The notes: generated by a model from the sequence alone, not told the origin. Positions 29,931 through 39,446 are shown, counted from the first letter of the stretch. The stretch is DNA of 64,000 nt from Robiginitomaculum sp. (GCA_021776635.1 JAJFFN010000007.1:28155-92154); one strand, 5' to 3'. A program made the numbers and translations.

Positions 29931-30175
29931 TTAATTACTCAATGCCGTGTTTGGCGTAGTATTTGGCCATTTTTTCGTCGGCACCATGCTGATTTCCGAG
30001 CGTTCTGCTTTGTAATGTTTCCAGACTGTGAGGGCGGACTTTTCTTCGTGGCCGGTCAGGGCGCAGACTTCGGACAATGTGCATTCCGCCAATATCATAG
30101 TTGTGAGCAGGGTGTCGCGGCAGTCGGCCAATGTGGCGCGGCTTTTCTCGGACATTGACAAAGCATCGCCTTCTC
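29931..30175 (-). pseudogene. Tyrosine-recombinase (integrase) C-terminal remnant
   Basis: The minus strand reads LADCRDTLLTTMILAECTLS followed by EVCALTGHEEKSALTVWKHY, which matches the C-terminal catalytic region of phage/island integrases (the R-D-T start and the GH of the H-x-x-R / G-H box). The usual C-terminal tail ADEKMAKYYAKHGIE then appears in another frame, indicating a frameshift around 29980-29990. Upstream the frame is closed by a stop near 30175, so the N-terminal and core parts are gone. It lies about 300 bases after tRNA-Asn, a classic integrase target. I infer the scar of a lost integrative element. Confidence 0.7.
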
Positions 30176-30473
30176 ACCATCCAACTCACTATTGGAAATT
30201 ACCTTTTAGAAATCCTCTTTTGGAAAGGCCACTGAGCTGTAAAGGTCATTTACCTGCCCCAAAGATAAGAGCAATTATAAGATAAGCCAGGTTTAGGAAA
30301 TGTGGATTGAATTCACCAAAATAATTGCAAAGCATTAATTTACATAATTTCATTTCGCATCAAGTATATAAAATAAAATATACCGGTTAAGAGCTTGATG
30401 AAACGAAACAGGCATGGCCGCAGTAACGGACATGCCTGTGTTTATCTTTTTCGTTCTTTAGCCTTAATAGATA
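30176..30473. other. Gap between integrase remnant and S9 peptidase
   Basis: AT-rich. A 29-codon minus-strand frame (30246-30335) starting with ATG encodes a peptide with the hydrophobic end LNLAYLIIALIFGAGK. There is no clear ribosome site, so I do not call it a gene. Otherwise only the terminator at 30408-30450 is seen. Confidence 0.3.
30408..30450. terminator. Terminator downstream of the S9 peptidase gene
   Basis: A perfect 9-bp stem ACAGGCATG (30408-30416) / CATGCCTGT (30431-30439) has T-rich sequence on both outer sides. For the minus-strand peptidase gene it is followed by TTTCGTTTC. Confidence 0.7.
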
Positions 30474-32429
30474 TTAAAACCCGCATTTCGAATCAAAGAA
30501 TTTGAACATATCAGGATAAAAGGTCATGTAATCCTTGTACCGCGTCGCCGTGGCTGGGTTATGGTACATGTCTTTTATTTCAATAAGTTCGACATCTTTA
30601 CCCGCCTTCTTTAATGCTCGTACAAACCGGCGTGACTGGCGCACATCAACTGTTGTATCTAAATTACCATGAACAATAAGAACCGGCATATTGGCTTTTT
30701 CAACATGGTCAATCGGCGAAACACCCGAAATTGTCGGCTTTTGATATTTGCGTAAGAAACGGCTTCCCGATAAGCCGCTGGCAACCTGTTTAACATTTGA
30801 TATGCCCGCACCTGATACGGCACATTTAAAAATATCATTGCCACGTGTTATCGCAACATTTGTAGTATACCCGCCAAAGCTCCAGCCAAAAATACCCATT
30901 TTATCACGATCAATGATACCTTTGTCTGCTAATGCCAACATGGCGTCTTCCACATCATCTTGCATGGATTGCCCCCATTGATTATCGCCAGCGAGCCAAT
31001 GATCCAGCCCCAAATCAGTGGAACCTCTAAATTGCGGTTGGACAACGGCATAACCGCGATTGGCCAACATTTGCGCCCATGTATCAAACCCGTATGTATC
31101 ACGGGACCAAGGCCCACCGTGTGGGATGGCAATTGCTTTGTGCGGCTTTGGCCCTTTGGGAACAGTTACCAATGTTGGCACTTTTCGACCATCACGAGCC
31201 GTAATATTAATGAATTTCTGCGGTGATAAATCTGCTTTATCTATTTTAGCATAACGCGTCGCAAGCAAAGCCGCCTTGCCGTCTTTGATCATATAGTATT
31301 CACCCGCATTTTGCGGACCAGTTACTACGAATAATGTAGTCTTGTTATCATCTGACACACTCAAAATAAAAGCATTATCCTTCTGGAAGGAGGCTTTTAT
31401 GCTTTGGTAAATTTGCCGCAATTCAGGGTCGCTATAGTCATATACAATTCCCTTTTTGCTATTGAAAGTATAGCCAACTACTTTACTGCCGTCTCGCATA
31501 CGTGGAGATGTAATCGGCCACCCAACATCATAGCCAGGTTTCTCATAAACAACGCGCTTGGACGACGGGTTAGTGACGTCTTGTTCATACATTTTGGTAA
31601 AATTACCACCAGCACTATCGGCAGCGGCCAGCGCAATATTTTGACGGTTCACATCATAAAAACCAAAAAGTTGATATCGGCCTCTTTTATTGGCATTTTG
31701 CTCTCCCATAGTCACCCAATTTTCAGCCCCTTTTGGCCGGGCTAGGCTAACAATCCGAGGTCCATCAGGCTCATAAGTTGAACCAGTTCTGAGTTCACCA
31801 TCATCGTCAAATCCGAAACCACTATAACGGCTATTGCCCTTGCTAACCAAGGTGCGAGAACCATCATCTATATTTACTTTATAGTAATTTGGCGCACCAG
31901 AATCTTCACGAAATTGCATAAGAACATGTTGCCGGTCCATGGGAAGCATGTCTACAAGCCCGCCTTGGCCTATGGCAGATACGGCAGCATTAATAGAGCC
32001 GCCCGACTTACCACTTTTCTTTTTACCATCAAGAAGGGCAAATAACTTTTTAGTGTCCGTATTAAAAACCAATATCCGGCCTACACGATTAATATCTTTA
32101 CCAATCTTCACTTCTTCATACATATTGACAACCAACGAATTTTTATTCGCCCAAAATACGCGGGTGGGAACACGTCTACCAGCGTCCAAGCGTTGCATAG
32201 TTTTTGCAGGGTTATCTGTTCTAAATGTTACAACTTGGTATATACCGCCTCGTTTTGTACGCTGGAGCATAGCTATATTTTTACCATCAGGACTAAGGGC
32301 AACTGAGGTAACATCTGGATTATCCGCCCAAACTTTTGCATCTATTACTTTTGCCGTTGCAAATGTAGATAGAGCTATGGACAAAATAAGAGAAAGTGCC
32401 CCCGCAAATAAATAGATAATTTTTTTCAT
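30474..32429 (-). CDS. S9-family (prolyl oligopeptidase-like) secreted peptidase
   Basis: A 651-residue protein with an N-terminal signal peptide (LFAGALSLILSIALSTFATA). The N-terminal half is a seven-bladed beta-propeller-like region (SPDGKNIAML type repeats). The C-terminal hydrolase has Ser517 in GWSFGGY, Asp591 in HGNLDTTVDV and His623 in DMYHNP: a complete triad. The family cleaves short peptides or dipeptides in the periplasm. It lies downstream of a TonB receptor on the same strand, but a terminator separates them. The pair may act together in peptide uptake (inference). Confidence 0.92.
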   Translation of the reverse strand: MKKIIYLFAGALSLILSIALSTFATAKVIDAKVWADNPDVTSVALSPDGKNIAMLQRTKRGGIYQVVTFRTDNPAKTMQRLDAGRRVPTRVFWANKNSLVVNMYEEVKIGKDINRVGRILVFNTDTKKLFALLDGKKKSGKSGGSINAAVSAIGQGGLVDMLPMDRQHVLMQFREDSGAPNYYKVNIDDGSRTLVSKGNSRYSGFGFDDDGELRTGSTYEPDGPRIVSLARPKGAENWVTMGEQNANKRGRYQLFGFYDVNRQNIALAAADSAGGNFTKMYEQDVTNPSSKRVVYEKPGYDVGWPITSPRMRDGSKVVGYTFNSKKGIVYDYSDPELRQIYQSIKASFQKDNAFILSVSDDNKTTLFVVTGPQNAGEYYMIKDGKAALLATRYAKIDKADLSPQKFINITARDGRKVPTLVTVPKGPKPHKAIAIPHGGPWSRDTYGFDTWAQMLANRGYAVVQPQFRGSTDLGLDHWLAGDNQWGQSMQDDVEDAMLALADKGIIDRDKMGIFGWSFGGYTTNVAITRGNDIFKCAVSGAGISNVKQVASGLSGSRFLRKYQKPTISGVSPIDHVEKANMPVLIVHGNLDTTVDVRQSRRFVRALKKAGKDVELIEIKDMYHNPATATRYKDYMTFYPDMFKFFDSKCGF

Positions 32430-32480
32430 GTCGTTTCCCCCTGATAAGACGAATAGTATATTGTGGTTAGCTCAAATAAA

Positions 32481-32510
32481 AAGGGCTCGCAAGATGCGAG
32501 CCCTTCTTTT
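32481..32510. terminator. Terminator between the TonB receptor and S9 peptidase genes
   Basis: A perfect 10-bp stem AAGGGCTCGC (32481-32490) / GCGAGCCCTT (32496-32505), 5-base loop. For the minus-strand receptor gene it is followed by a T-rich run; T-rich on the plus side too. Confidence 0.88.
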
Positions 32511-32528
32511 CTTAAACTATTTACAGTT

Positions 32529-35500
32529 CTAGAAGCGTTTTTGTACGCCGACCGTAAATTGACGTCCAAAGATGTCGTGACCTGAAGCGATTGCAACATT
32601 TGCAAGAGCAAGGTCTTCGTCAGTTTTCTGAACTTTATCAAATACATTTGATACACCCGCGCGGAATGTCCAAGTGTCATTTGCGTACGCAACATTTAGA
32701 TCATGCGTCCACTGGCTATCAGTAAACTCAGCTTCTCTACAATTTGGATCAAGCGCACCTGCACCAGAATCAAAACATGGATCAAATGAGTTACCTAGAT
32801 CCGGTGTTCCGAAAAGGTCAGAGATAAACCGTGCTCTCCAAATCAAGCTCACATCTTTATAGCTAGCACGAACAAGAGATACAGCATTATAATCTGCAAA
32901 ACCACCGCCTGTACGCAAGCGTCCAAGATTATCCGTTGGTGCACCACTATTAAGAACGTCTTCTGTGTTCTCAAGAGATTGCGTTACGGATAAATCCCAA
33001 GTTAAATCAACAGGAGCATCTAAGTTAAGCTGGTCCATTTCATAATCGACGCGAAGATTGACATCAATACCGCGCGATGTTGTTGGACCTAGGTTAATAG
33101 ACGCTTCGTTAACAGAAACCAATGCACCTGTTATTGGGTCACGTTCTTGGAACACACAAAGTGGATCCGTTAGACCAACTGATTCGAAACATTCGCTCAA
33201 AATTTGCCCACGTGTTAGCTGACCAATTGAACCTGTAACTTCGTACTCATAATAAGTAACAGCAAGGCGGGCATCAAATTCGTCAAACCAAGGCTGATCT
33301 ACAGTAAAACCACCAAAGAATGCATCGGAATCTTCTGGGTTTGTTGCAATGTTACCAAAGTTACCAAAGGCGACAGGCAATGACGTAAATGCCAATACCG
33401 GTGTACCTTGACCAACTGTACCAAGAGTTGTTGGATCAAGCCCAAGAGAAATACAGTTATTCAATACCGTTTGCGTACGTGTTTCAAGCGCAGGATCATA
33501 TGTATTTGTCACTGGGTTGATTTGTAGTGAGCTAACAATACATGGGTCAATTCGGCTTGGTTGTACGAAAATAGTACCGGTACCAAACTGCTCACCTGTA
33601 TCCGGTGCACGGAATGAAGTACCGTAACCAGCCTTGAAAGACAACCAATCATTTGGCGCCCACTCACCTTTAACTTGGTAAGTTACACCGTCACCAGCAA
33701 ATTCTTCTTCTGTGTAACGCGCAGCACCCTCAATATACAAAGATTTAGCAAATGGCTTATCTTCAAGAAGCGGCAAAGACATCTCACCAAAGACCTCTTT
33801 AATCCAACGATTACCATTAGAACCCACATCAGCGTCCAAACCTTGCAATAGGCCATGACGGAGATTGTCAGACGGTGTTGTTTTAACCTGGTCACGACGT
33901 CCTTCAACACCAAGAACAAGCTGTGAAGTACCACCAGACGGGATTTTAAACAAATCGCCGGTTACGAAACCGCCAAAGATTGTTTGCTCAACTTCGGTTT
34001 GCACTGCAGCAATACCGTAAGCAAAGTCATTTTGTGCTTCTGTTGGGAAACGTCCACCATCCAAAAATTCTGGTGTAAATACATTGAGAGGCACACAAGC
34101 AATTGGTGATCTATTTTGATCAAATCCAAAGAAATTTGCACCAGTAGGTGTAGGACATGCTGGATCTAGACCAGCAACAAGCCGGTCTTCTTGCAAGAAA
34201 CCATCCCGCGTTTGGAAACCATTTGACCTGTGGTGGGAAGCAAATGTTTCGTATTCCCAACCTTCTGCACCGAGGACACGCAAGTCACCTCTGAAACCGG
34301 CAACCAAGCGGGTCACATCGATTTCTTGGTCAATTTTATTCTCTACACTATAAACAAGCAATCCACCACTACCGAATGGGTTAAACGGTGTTGTTGCAGC
34401 AACTGGCAATACTTCTTGGTTTGTTGACTGGCTTTCAAGTTGACGATTAGAGTACATAGCTTCGAAGAAGAAGTCTGTACCGCCGCCAATATCATATTCG
34501 CCGGTTGTAAACAGAGACATGCGCTTAACTTCTGGTGCATATGTATCGCCATTTTCGCCAGCGAAGTCATAAATTACAGGGTCGTCTACAGGACGGAAAA
34601 ATGACCCAGGACGTAGGAAAAACCCTGGAGCACCTGGTACTGGTGCTAAGCTTCCGTCTGGGTTGGACCCAACGACTGTGCCAAAAGCACCGGTAATATT
34701 AAATCCAGCTGGTGTACCGTCACAAACCTCTACACGGCGACCATCTGTAAATTCACCAATAGATGTTTGACATAGATTTCCGTCCGTAGGGCCAAAGAAA
34801 TCACGAATGACTTCTTTTTGCTCAACTTCTTCTTGCATGTTGTATTCAACTGCAAAGCCGATAAAGCCGCGATCATTTGAAACGCCAGTTGTTGCAGACA
34901 ATACTGTTTGCTGCCCCCAACCATGTTCGGAAATAGAAGATGTCGCACTTAATTCTACGCCGTCAAAATCCGAACGCATAACATAGTTAATAACACCACC
35001 AACAGCGTCTGAACCATAAATTGATGAAGCACCATCAAGTAGGATATCGGCACGTTCAATCAAAGTACCTGGTATCATTGATACATCAGGGTTGGCAGGC
35101 GCACCGCCCACACCGATTGGGCCAAGACGACGGCCGTTAATCAAAACCAATGTACGGGCACGACCTGTAACGGACGAACCTAAAGCACGAAGGTTTGGTG
35201 TTGCGTTACCAATTGTTGTAAACGCTTGTTGCAGACCACCATTAAAGGCTGTTGAAACACCAATTGTGTTTTGTTGGCCTGAAATAACCGAGACATTAGA
35301 AAGCATGTCTTGTGCATCCACAAGGCCGAGGTCACGTGCAACTTCGCCGTCAACTACTTGCAAAGGTGAAATAGATGAGAATGTGCTTCTTTTTAAACGT
35401 GAGCCAGTTACAACGACTTCATCTTTGTCTTCGCTAAACTCGTCTTCGTCTAAATCTTCAATAACCTCCACTGGTGCAGGCGCTTGCGCGTAAGCCTGTA

Positions 35501-35570
35501 CAGAGAAGCCTAACATCAGACCGCCAAGAATTGACGTCTGGAGTAGGCGTGTTTTATCTAAAATGTTCAT
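32529..35570 (-). CDS. TonB-dependent receptor (oar/peptide-type plug and barrel)
   Basis: About 1013 residues: signal peptide (LQTSILGGLMLGFSVQAYAQ), a proline/acid linker with EVVVTGSRLKRS (TonB-box-like region), a plug domain (LVLINGRRLGPIGVGGAPAN, GSDAVGGVINYVM) and a 22-strand barrel ending in GVQKRF. Within the family, receptors with the RTLVLINGRR plug are common in marine Caulobacterales/Sphingomonadales and are often assigned to peptides or glycans. The frame extends 21 codons upstream, but ATG 35570 has AAGGGGGTT just before it and is followed by a proper signal peptide. Confidence 0.93.
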   Translation of the reverse strand: MNILDKTRLLQTSILGGLMLGFSVQAYAQAPAPVEVIEDLDEDEFSEDKDEVVVTGSRLKRSTFSSISPLQVVDGEVARDLGLVDAQDMLSNVSVISGQQNTIGVSTAFNGGLQQAFTTIGNATPNLRALGSSVTGRARTLVLINGRRLGPIGVGGAPANPDVSMIPGTLIERADILLDGASSIYGSDAVGGVINYVMRSDFDGVELSATSSISEHGWGQQTVLSATTGVSNDRGFIGFAVEYNMQEEVEQKEVIRDFFGPTDGNLCQTSIGEFTDGRRVEVCDGTPAGFNITGAFGTVVGSNPDGSLAPVPGAPGFFLRPGSFFRPVDDPVIYDFAGENGDTYAPEVKRMSLFTTGEYDIGGGTDFFFEAMYSNRQLESQSTNQEVLPVAATTPFNPFGSGGLLVYSVENKIDQEIDVTRLVAGFRGDLRVLGAEGWEYETFASHHRSNGFQTRDGFLQEDRLVAGLDPACPTPTGANFFGFDQNRSPIACVPLNVFTPEFLDGGRFPTEAQNDFAYGIAAVQTEVEQTIFGGFVTGDLFKIPSGGTSQLVLGVEGRRDQVKTTPSDNLRHGLLQGLDADVGSNGNRWIKEVFGEMSLPLLEDKPFAKSLYIEGAARYTEEEFAGDGVTYQVKGEWAPNDWLSFKAGYGTSFRAPDTGEQFGTGTIFVQPSRIDPCIVSSLQINPVTNTYDPALETRTQTVLNNCISLGLDPTTLGTVGQGTPVLAFTSLPVAFGNFGNIATNPEDSDAFFGGFTVDQPWFDEFDARLAVTYYEYEVTGSIGQLTRGQILSECFESVGLTDPLCVFQERDPITGALVSVNEASINLGPTTSRGIDVNLRVDYEMDQLNLDAPVDLTWDLSVTQSLENTEDVLNSGAPTDNLGRLRTGGGFADYNAVSLVRASYKDVSLIWRARFISDLFGTPDLGNSFDPCFDSGAGALDPNCREAEFTDSQWTHDLNVAYANDTWTFRAGVSNVFDKVQKTDEDLALANVAIASGHDIFGRQFTVGVQKRF

Positions 35571-35620
35571 TATGGTAACCCCCTTTGAACTGGTTTCAAT
35601 CATATTTACGGATACATCCC

Positions 35621-35651
35621 GCACTTGTCGCATTTATAACTATACAAGTGC
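35621..35651. promoter_or_regulatory. Perfect inverted repeat upstream of the TonB receptor gene
   Basis: GCACTTGT (35621-35628) and ACAAGTGC (35644-35651) are exact inverted copies separated by 15 bases, 51 bases before the receptor start. Half-sites about two helical turns apart suit a dimeric regulator. An mRNA stem is the alternative. Confidence 0.4.
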
Positions 35652-35759
35652 ACTGTGCTCAAGAGGAAATATTAACAATAGTACAGGTAACACACTTTTC
35701 CAAAAGGATGTTGTAAAAATACCACGCTCCTCACAACAGCTTTAAAACGTCATTTTAGT

Positions 35760-36365
35760 CTATTTTACCCGCACAACATTATATGCGGCGCCGCGACCTT
35801 CCACTCTTAGTCTATAACTGCCCAGTGCGCCTTTTTTAATTTCGGCAGTTTGTGGTGGCTTTTTCTTACTGATTTTGATGGTTTTGTTGTCAGTTTGCTT
35901 CCACACTTGACCATTTTTGAAATAGAACAAAGTTTTTTTGTAGCCAAATTTCTTGGTCTTAGCAATTTGCAGAGTCACACTCTTGTGTTCTTCTGCACTT
36001 GCTAATGCTTTCTCCACACCTTCAGTGTTTTTACTTTTGGCCTTATCAGAACTACCGAACAATTTGCCAATGTTTGGTAATGAAGGAATATTAAACCCAA
36101 ATGATTCCCGTTTTATTGTCTCGACTTCTTTTTTGGTCACGGCTATGACTTCACCGCTTTTTTGTGCATCTTCAAAACGGCCCACTGCCTTATCATAACA
36201 AGCAAGCCTTTTTTCAGCATCGTCAATTGTACGACAGTCAAATACGTTTGTAATGACACTTGGAGGCACATCCGATGTTTGTGCATTTGCACTACCCCAA
36301 CTACCCACCAACAAAAGGCTGGCAAAGACGCCCAATACACCACGTTTAACTTTAAAAACTAGCAC
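35760..36365 (-). CDS. Exported protein of unknown function with DCRTIDDAEKRLACYD motif
   Basis: A 201-residue protein with a signal peptide (VFASLLLVGSWGSANA). Right after it, FDCRTIDDAEKRLACYDKAV is a cysteine-pair motif shared by many exported proteobacterial proteins of poorly known function (some type VI secretion associated). The middle is lysine/serine-rich. The C-terminal half, KSVTLQIAKTKKFGYKKTLF through YRLRVEGRG, looks like a small beta-rich domain. It is divergent from the CRISPR array, whose leader contains its promoter region. No sign that it belongs to the CRISPR system. Confidence 0.7.
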   Translation of the reverse strand: MLVFKVKRGVLGVFASLLLVGSWGSANAQTSDVPPSVITNVFDCRTIDDAEKRLACYDKAVGRFEDAQKSGEVIAVTKKEVETIKRESFGFNIPSLPNIGKLFGSSDKAKSKNTEGVEKALASAEEHKSVTLQIAKTKKFGYKKTLFYFKNGQVWKQTDNKTIKISKKKPPQTAEIKKGALGSYRLRVEGRGAAYNVVRVK

Positions 36366-36479
36366 ACTATCTCCTGATTAATATTATTGCTGATTATAGC
36401 AAGTTTATTAGACGCACAACAAGTATTACACTCACAACAGGTATTAAACTAAAGAAGCGACCATGACAAAACCATCGCT
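36366..36479 (+). promoter_or_regulatory. CRISPR leader with an 18-bp tandem repeat
   Basis: AT-rich sequence immediately before the first CRISPR repeat. It contains CACAACAAGTATTACACT (36415-36432) directly followed by CACAACAGGTATTAAACT (36433-36450): 16 of 18 positions identical. A small stem TTGCT/AGCAA lies at 36387-36402. The side and orientation fit a leader because the crRNAs are plus-strand transcripts (see tracrRNA). The tandem ends 29 bases before the first repeat and could bind a host factor or Cas1-Cas2 (inference). Confidence 0.6.
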
Positions 36480-39029
36480 GTTCCGGTTTGGCTTTTTTGT
36501 TTTTTCTGCTAAGACAAAACAGCTTTCGCCAGCGTCATTCATATGGTTCCGGTTTGGCTTTTTTGTTTTTTCTGCTAAGACGGCCATCTTTATCATGCGT
36601 TGGAGCATCGTGTTCCGGTTTGGCTTTTTTGTTTTTTCTGCTAAGACCCCACGGTACGGTTCTTGCGTCCCGTCCCTGTTCCGGTTTGGCTTTTTTGTTT
36701 TTTCTGCTAAGACGACGTCATGGTCTTGTGCTATATCGTATCGGTTCCGGTTTGGCTTTTTTGTTTTTTCTGCTAAGACGATGGCGGTGGTGTTAAACAA
36801 TCGCTACCAGTTCCGGTTTGGCTTTTTTGTTTTTTCTGCTAAGACAGCCGCAGATAGATTGCTTGCTGCACCGCCGTTCCGGTTTGGCTTTTTTGTTTTT
36901 TCTGCTAAGACACTACGATTAGAACAACGCCTGTGCTTTCAGTTCCGGTTTGGCTTTTTTGTTTTTTCTGCTAAGACTGCAGGTCGTAGGACTCAACGCC
37001 GAGCCATTGTTCCGGTTTGGCTTTTTTGTTTTTTCTGCTAAGACAGATGGGCACACCCCGTTTTTAGCCATACGGTTCCGGTTTGGCTTTTTTGTTTTTT
37101 CTGCTAAGACGGTGACTACATTGTCACCCGCACCTTTAAGGTTCCGGTTTGGCTTTTTTGTTTTTTCTGCTAAGACGGCGAGGTCAAAGTTGACCACTCC
37201 AAAGGAGTTCCGGTTTGGCTTTTTTGTTTTTTCTGCTAAGACTGTAATCGCCGCACCAGTGGCAGGGGTCGCAGTTCCGGTTTGGCTTTTTTGTTTTTTC
37301 TGCTAAGACTCAGACTGTGTTGTCGGCGCTATGCAAGGCAGTTCCGGTTTGGCTTTTTTGTTTTTTCTGCTAAGACTAGTCGCCTCAACCGTACATGTAT
37401 CAAAGTGTTCCGGTTTGGCTTTTTTGTTTTTTCTGCTAAGACGTCTATGGCGCTATGATTGAGCACATTCTGGTTCCGGTTTGGCTTTTTTGTTTTTTCT
37501 GCTAAGACAAGAAGCCATAGCGTTTGACGCAGACACAGGTTCCGGTTTGGCTTTTTTGTTTTTTCTGCTAAGACGCCATTGCCGAACACCTTGAAGCGGT
37601 ATCTGTTCCGGTTTGGCTTTTTTGTTTTTTCTGCTAAGACAATAAACAAAAAATACAAGTGAAAATTGTTGTTCCGGTTTGGCTTTTTTGTTTTTTCTGC
37701 TAAGACCATAACCCCCATAACCTTGACACGTACATGGTTCCGGTTTGGCTTTTTTGTTTTTTCTGCTAAGACACGTCTCCTGCGCTTGGTACGGATGATG
37801 GTGGTTCCGGTTTGGCTTTTTTGTTTTTTCTGCTAAGACTATATCCGCAATCTGTGCAGGACGTTTTTAGTTCCGGTTTGGCTTTTTTGTTTTTTCTGCT
37901 AAGACAGCAAACCCTCTGTCAACGCGGCCGTCATGGTTCCGGTTTGGCTTTTTTGTTTTTTCTGCTAAGACCTCTGCTAAAGCGCCCTTATTCTCGTATC
38001 TGTTCCGGTTTGGCTTTTTTGTTTTTTCTGCTAAGACAACACAATGTACGATTATACAGATGATGAGGTTCCGGTTTGGCTTTTTTGTTTTTTCTGCTAA
38101 GACGTGGTTGACCCGTTGGTTGGTCAAGACATTGTTCCGGTTTGGCTTTTTTGTTTTTTCTGCTAAGACAGCTCCTTTGTCGTAGGCTCAACTGCATCAG
38201 TTCCGGTTTGGCTTTTTTGTTTTTTCTGCTAAGACATGACACGCTGGCCATTATGTGTGACTATCCGTTCCGGTTTGGCTTTTTTGTTTTTTCTGCTAAG
38301 ACAACGGTTCAAAAAATGCACTAGACGTTTTAGTTCCGGTTTGGCTTTTTTGTTTTTTCTGCTAAGACTGGCGGGAGGCGGCTATAGACTTTAAACACGT
38401 TCCGGTTTGGCTTTTTTGTTTTTTCTGCTAAGACTACTGCTTCGCCTGCACCGTGCTTATAGTCGTTCCGGTTTGGCTTTTTTGTTTTTTCTGCTAAGAC
38501 ATTGTCTTTATCCGGTGTGGACATCTTTGGGTTCCGGTTTGGCTTTTTTGTTTTTTCTGCTAAGACTGTTGTAAAATTGCCAGTCGTTCGCCAGCAGTTC
38601 CGGTTTGGCTTTTTTGTTTTTTCTGCTAAGACCGGATAGACGACGGGCCACATCAAATACAGGTTCCGGTTTGGCTTTTTTGTTTTTTCTGCTAAGACGA
38701 ACATGGCGAACTTGACGAAATCTTGTCAGTTCCGGTTTGGCTTTTTTGTTTTTTCTGCTAAGACCCGCGAATAATTAACCGCCACATGTTATAAGTTCCG
38801 GTTTGGCTTTTTTGTTTTTTCTGCTAAGACGTCTCTATGAGAAAAGAACCGCGCGGCATAGTTCCGGTTTGGCTTTTTTGTTTTTTCTGCTAAGACGATA
38901 TAGCCGATCAATCATCGTTAAAGCCTGTTCCGGTTTGGCTTTTTTGTTTTTTCTGCTAAGACCACGTTATTCTTGGTTGTTTTGACGGAACTGGTTCCGG
39001 TTTGGCTTTTTTGTTTTTTCTGCTAAGAC
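36480..39029 (+). CRISPR. Type II-C CRISPR array, 39 repeats and 38 spacers
   Basis: The 36-base repeat starts GTTCCGGTTTGGC and ends TTCTGCTAAGAC. I located 39 copies by position from 36480 to the last at 38994-39029, all apparently identical. Spacers are 30 bases, except six of 31 (after repeats 8, 12, 13, 20, 27 and 38). No duplicated spacer was noticed. Transcription is on the plus strand, since the tracrRNA anti-repeat is complementary to the plus-strand repeat, and an intrinsic terminator follows the last repeat. The array converges on cas2. The repeat end TGCTAAGAC resembles the extended -10 at the end of Neisseria and Campylobacter II-C repeats, and TTGGCT lies 16 bases before TAAGAC, so each repeat may carry its own weak promoter. 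Confidence 0.99.
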
Positions 39030-39030
39030 T

Positions 39031-39066
39031 GCCTTTGTGTATCTCTTTGATATACAAAGGCTTTTT
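39031..39066 (+). terminator. Intrinsic terminator of the CRISPR array
   Basis: Two bases after the last repeat, 39031-39043 pairs with 39049-39061 (13 bp, one G-T) around a 5-base loop, followed by five T. The T-run is only on the plus strand, giving independent support for left-to-right array transcription. It also isolates the array from the convergent cas operon. Confidence 0.9.
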
Positions 39067-39101
39067 CTTGTTTTGGCGCGAAAAAAATGACGAAATTGTC
39101 T

Positions 39102-39446
39102 CTAAAATAGCTCCAGTTGTGGCGGTTTTTTTGCCATTTTTGATTCGGATTTTCCGCGATAACTTCGAATAAGTTCATATTGTTTGTCCGTAAAAAACAA
39201 AATATCGACCTTGCCGTGGGGCGGTACGAGCGCCTCGATTTTAGCGGCAAGCGCTTCGGCTTTCTTCTTTGAAGCACAAAATCGATTATACACGGAAAAC
39301 TGCACCATTTCAAATCCTAAATCGAGCAAATCTTTACGAAATTTGGTGGCGCGTTTGCGTTCTTTTTTAAGTGTGACCGGTAGGTCGAACATAGCCCATA
39401 TCCACATAATCTGATACCCCGAAAGTTGTAGGAAACGCTGGCTCAT
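39102..39446 (-). CDS. cas2: CRISPR-associated endonuclease Cas2
   Basis: A 114-residue Cas2. The ferredoxin-like fold starts WIWAMFDLPV with conserved Asp21, and FRKDLLDLGFEMVQFSVYNR is the family core. It dimerises and bridges Cas1 dimers in the spacer-integration complex. The start overlaps the cas1 stop in an ATGA (39443-39446), so translation is coupled. Last gene of the cas9-cas1-cas2 operon; it ends 36 bases before the array terminator. Confidence 0.95.
   Translation of the reverse strand: MSQRFLQLSGYQIMWIWAMFDLPVTLKKERKRATKFRKDLLDLGFEMVQFSVYNRFCASKKKAEALAAKIEALVPPHGKVDILFFTDKQYELIRSYRGKSESKMAKKPPQLELF

Noticed and set aside
30246..30335. 29-codon minus-strand frame with a hydrophobic end
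   Set aside because: No ribosome site, no family, and too short to separate from chance; noted only in the gap entry.
36366..36479. A degenerate CRISPR repeat before the first repeat
   Set aside because: The preceding 36 bases do not align with the repeat; the region is leader.
36444..38985. Many open frames on both strands through the array encoding repeats such as VLAEKTKKPNRN or RFGFFVFSAKT
   Set aside because: They are translations of the identical 36-base CRISPR repeats with spacers between; no starts or ribosome sites support them.
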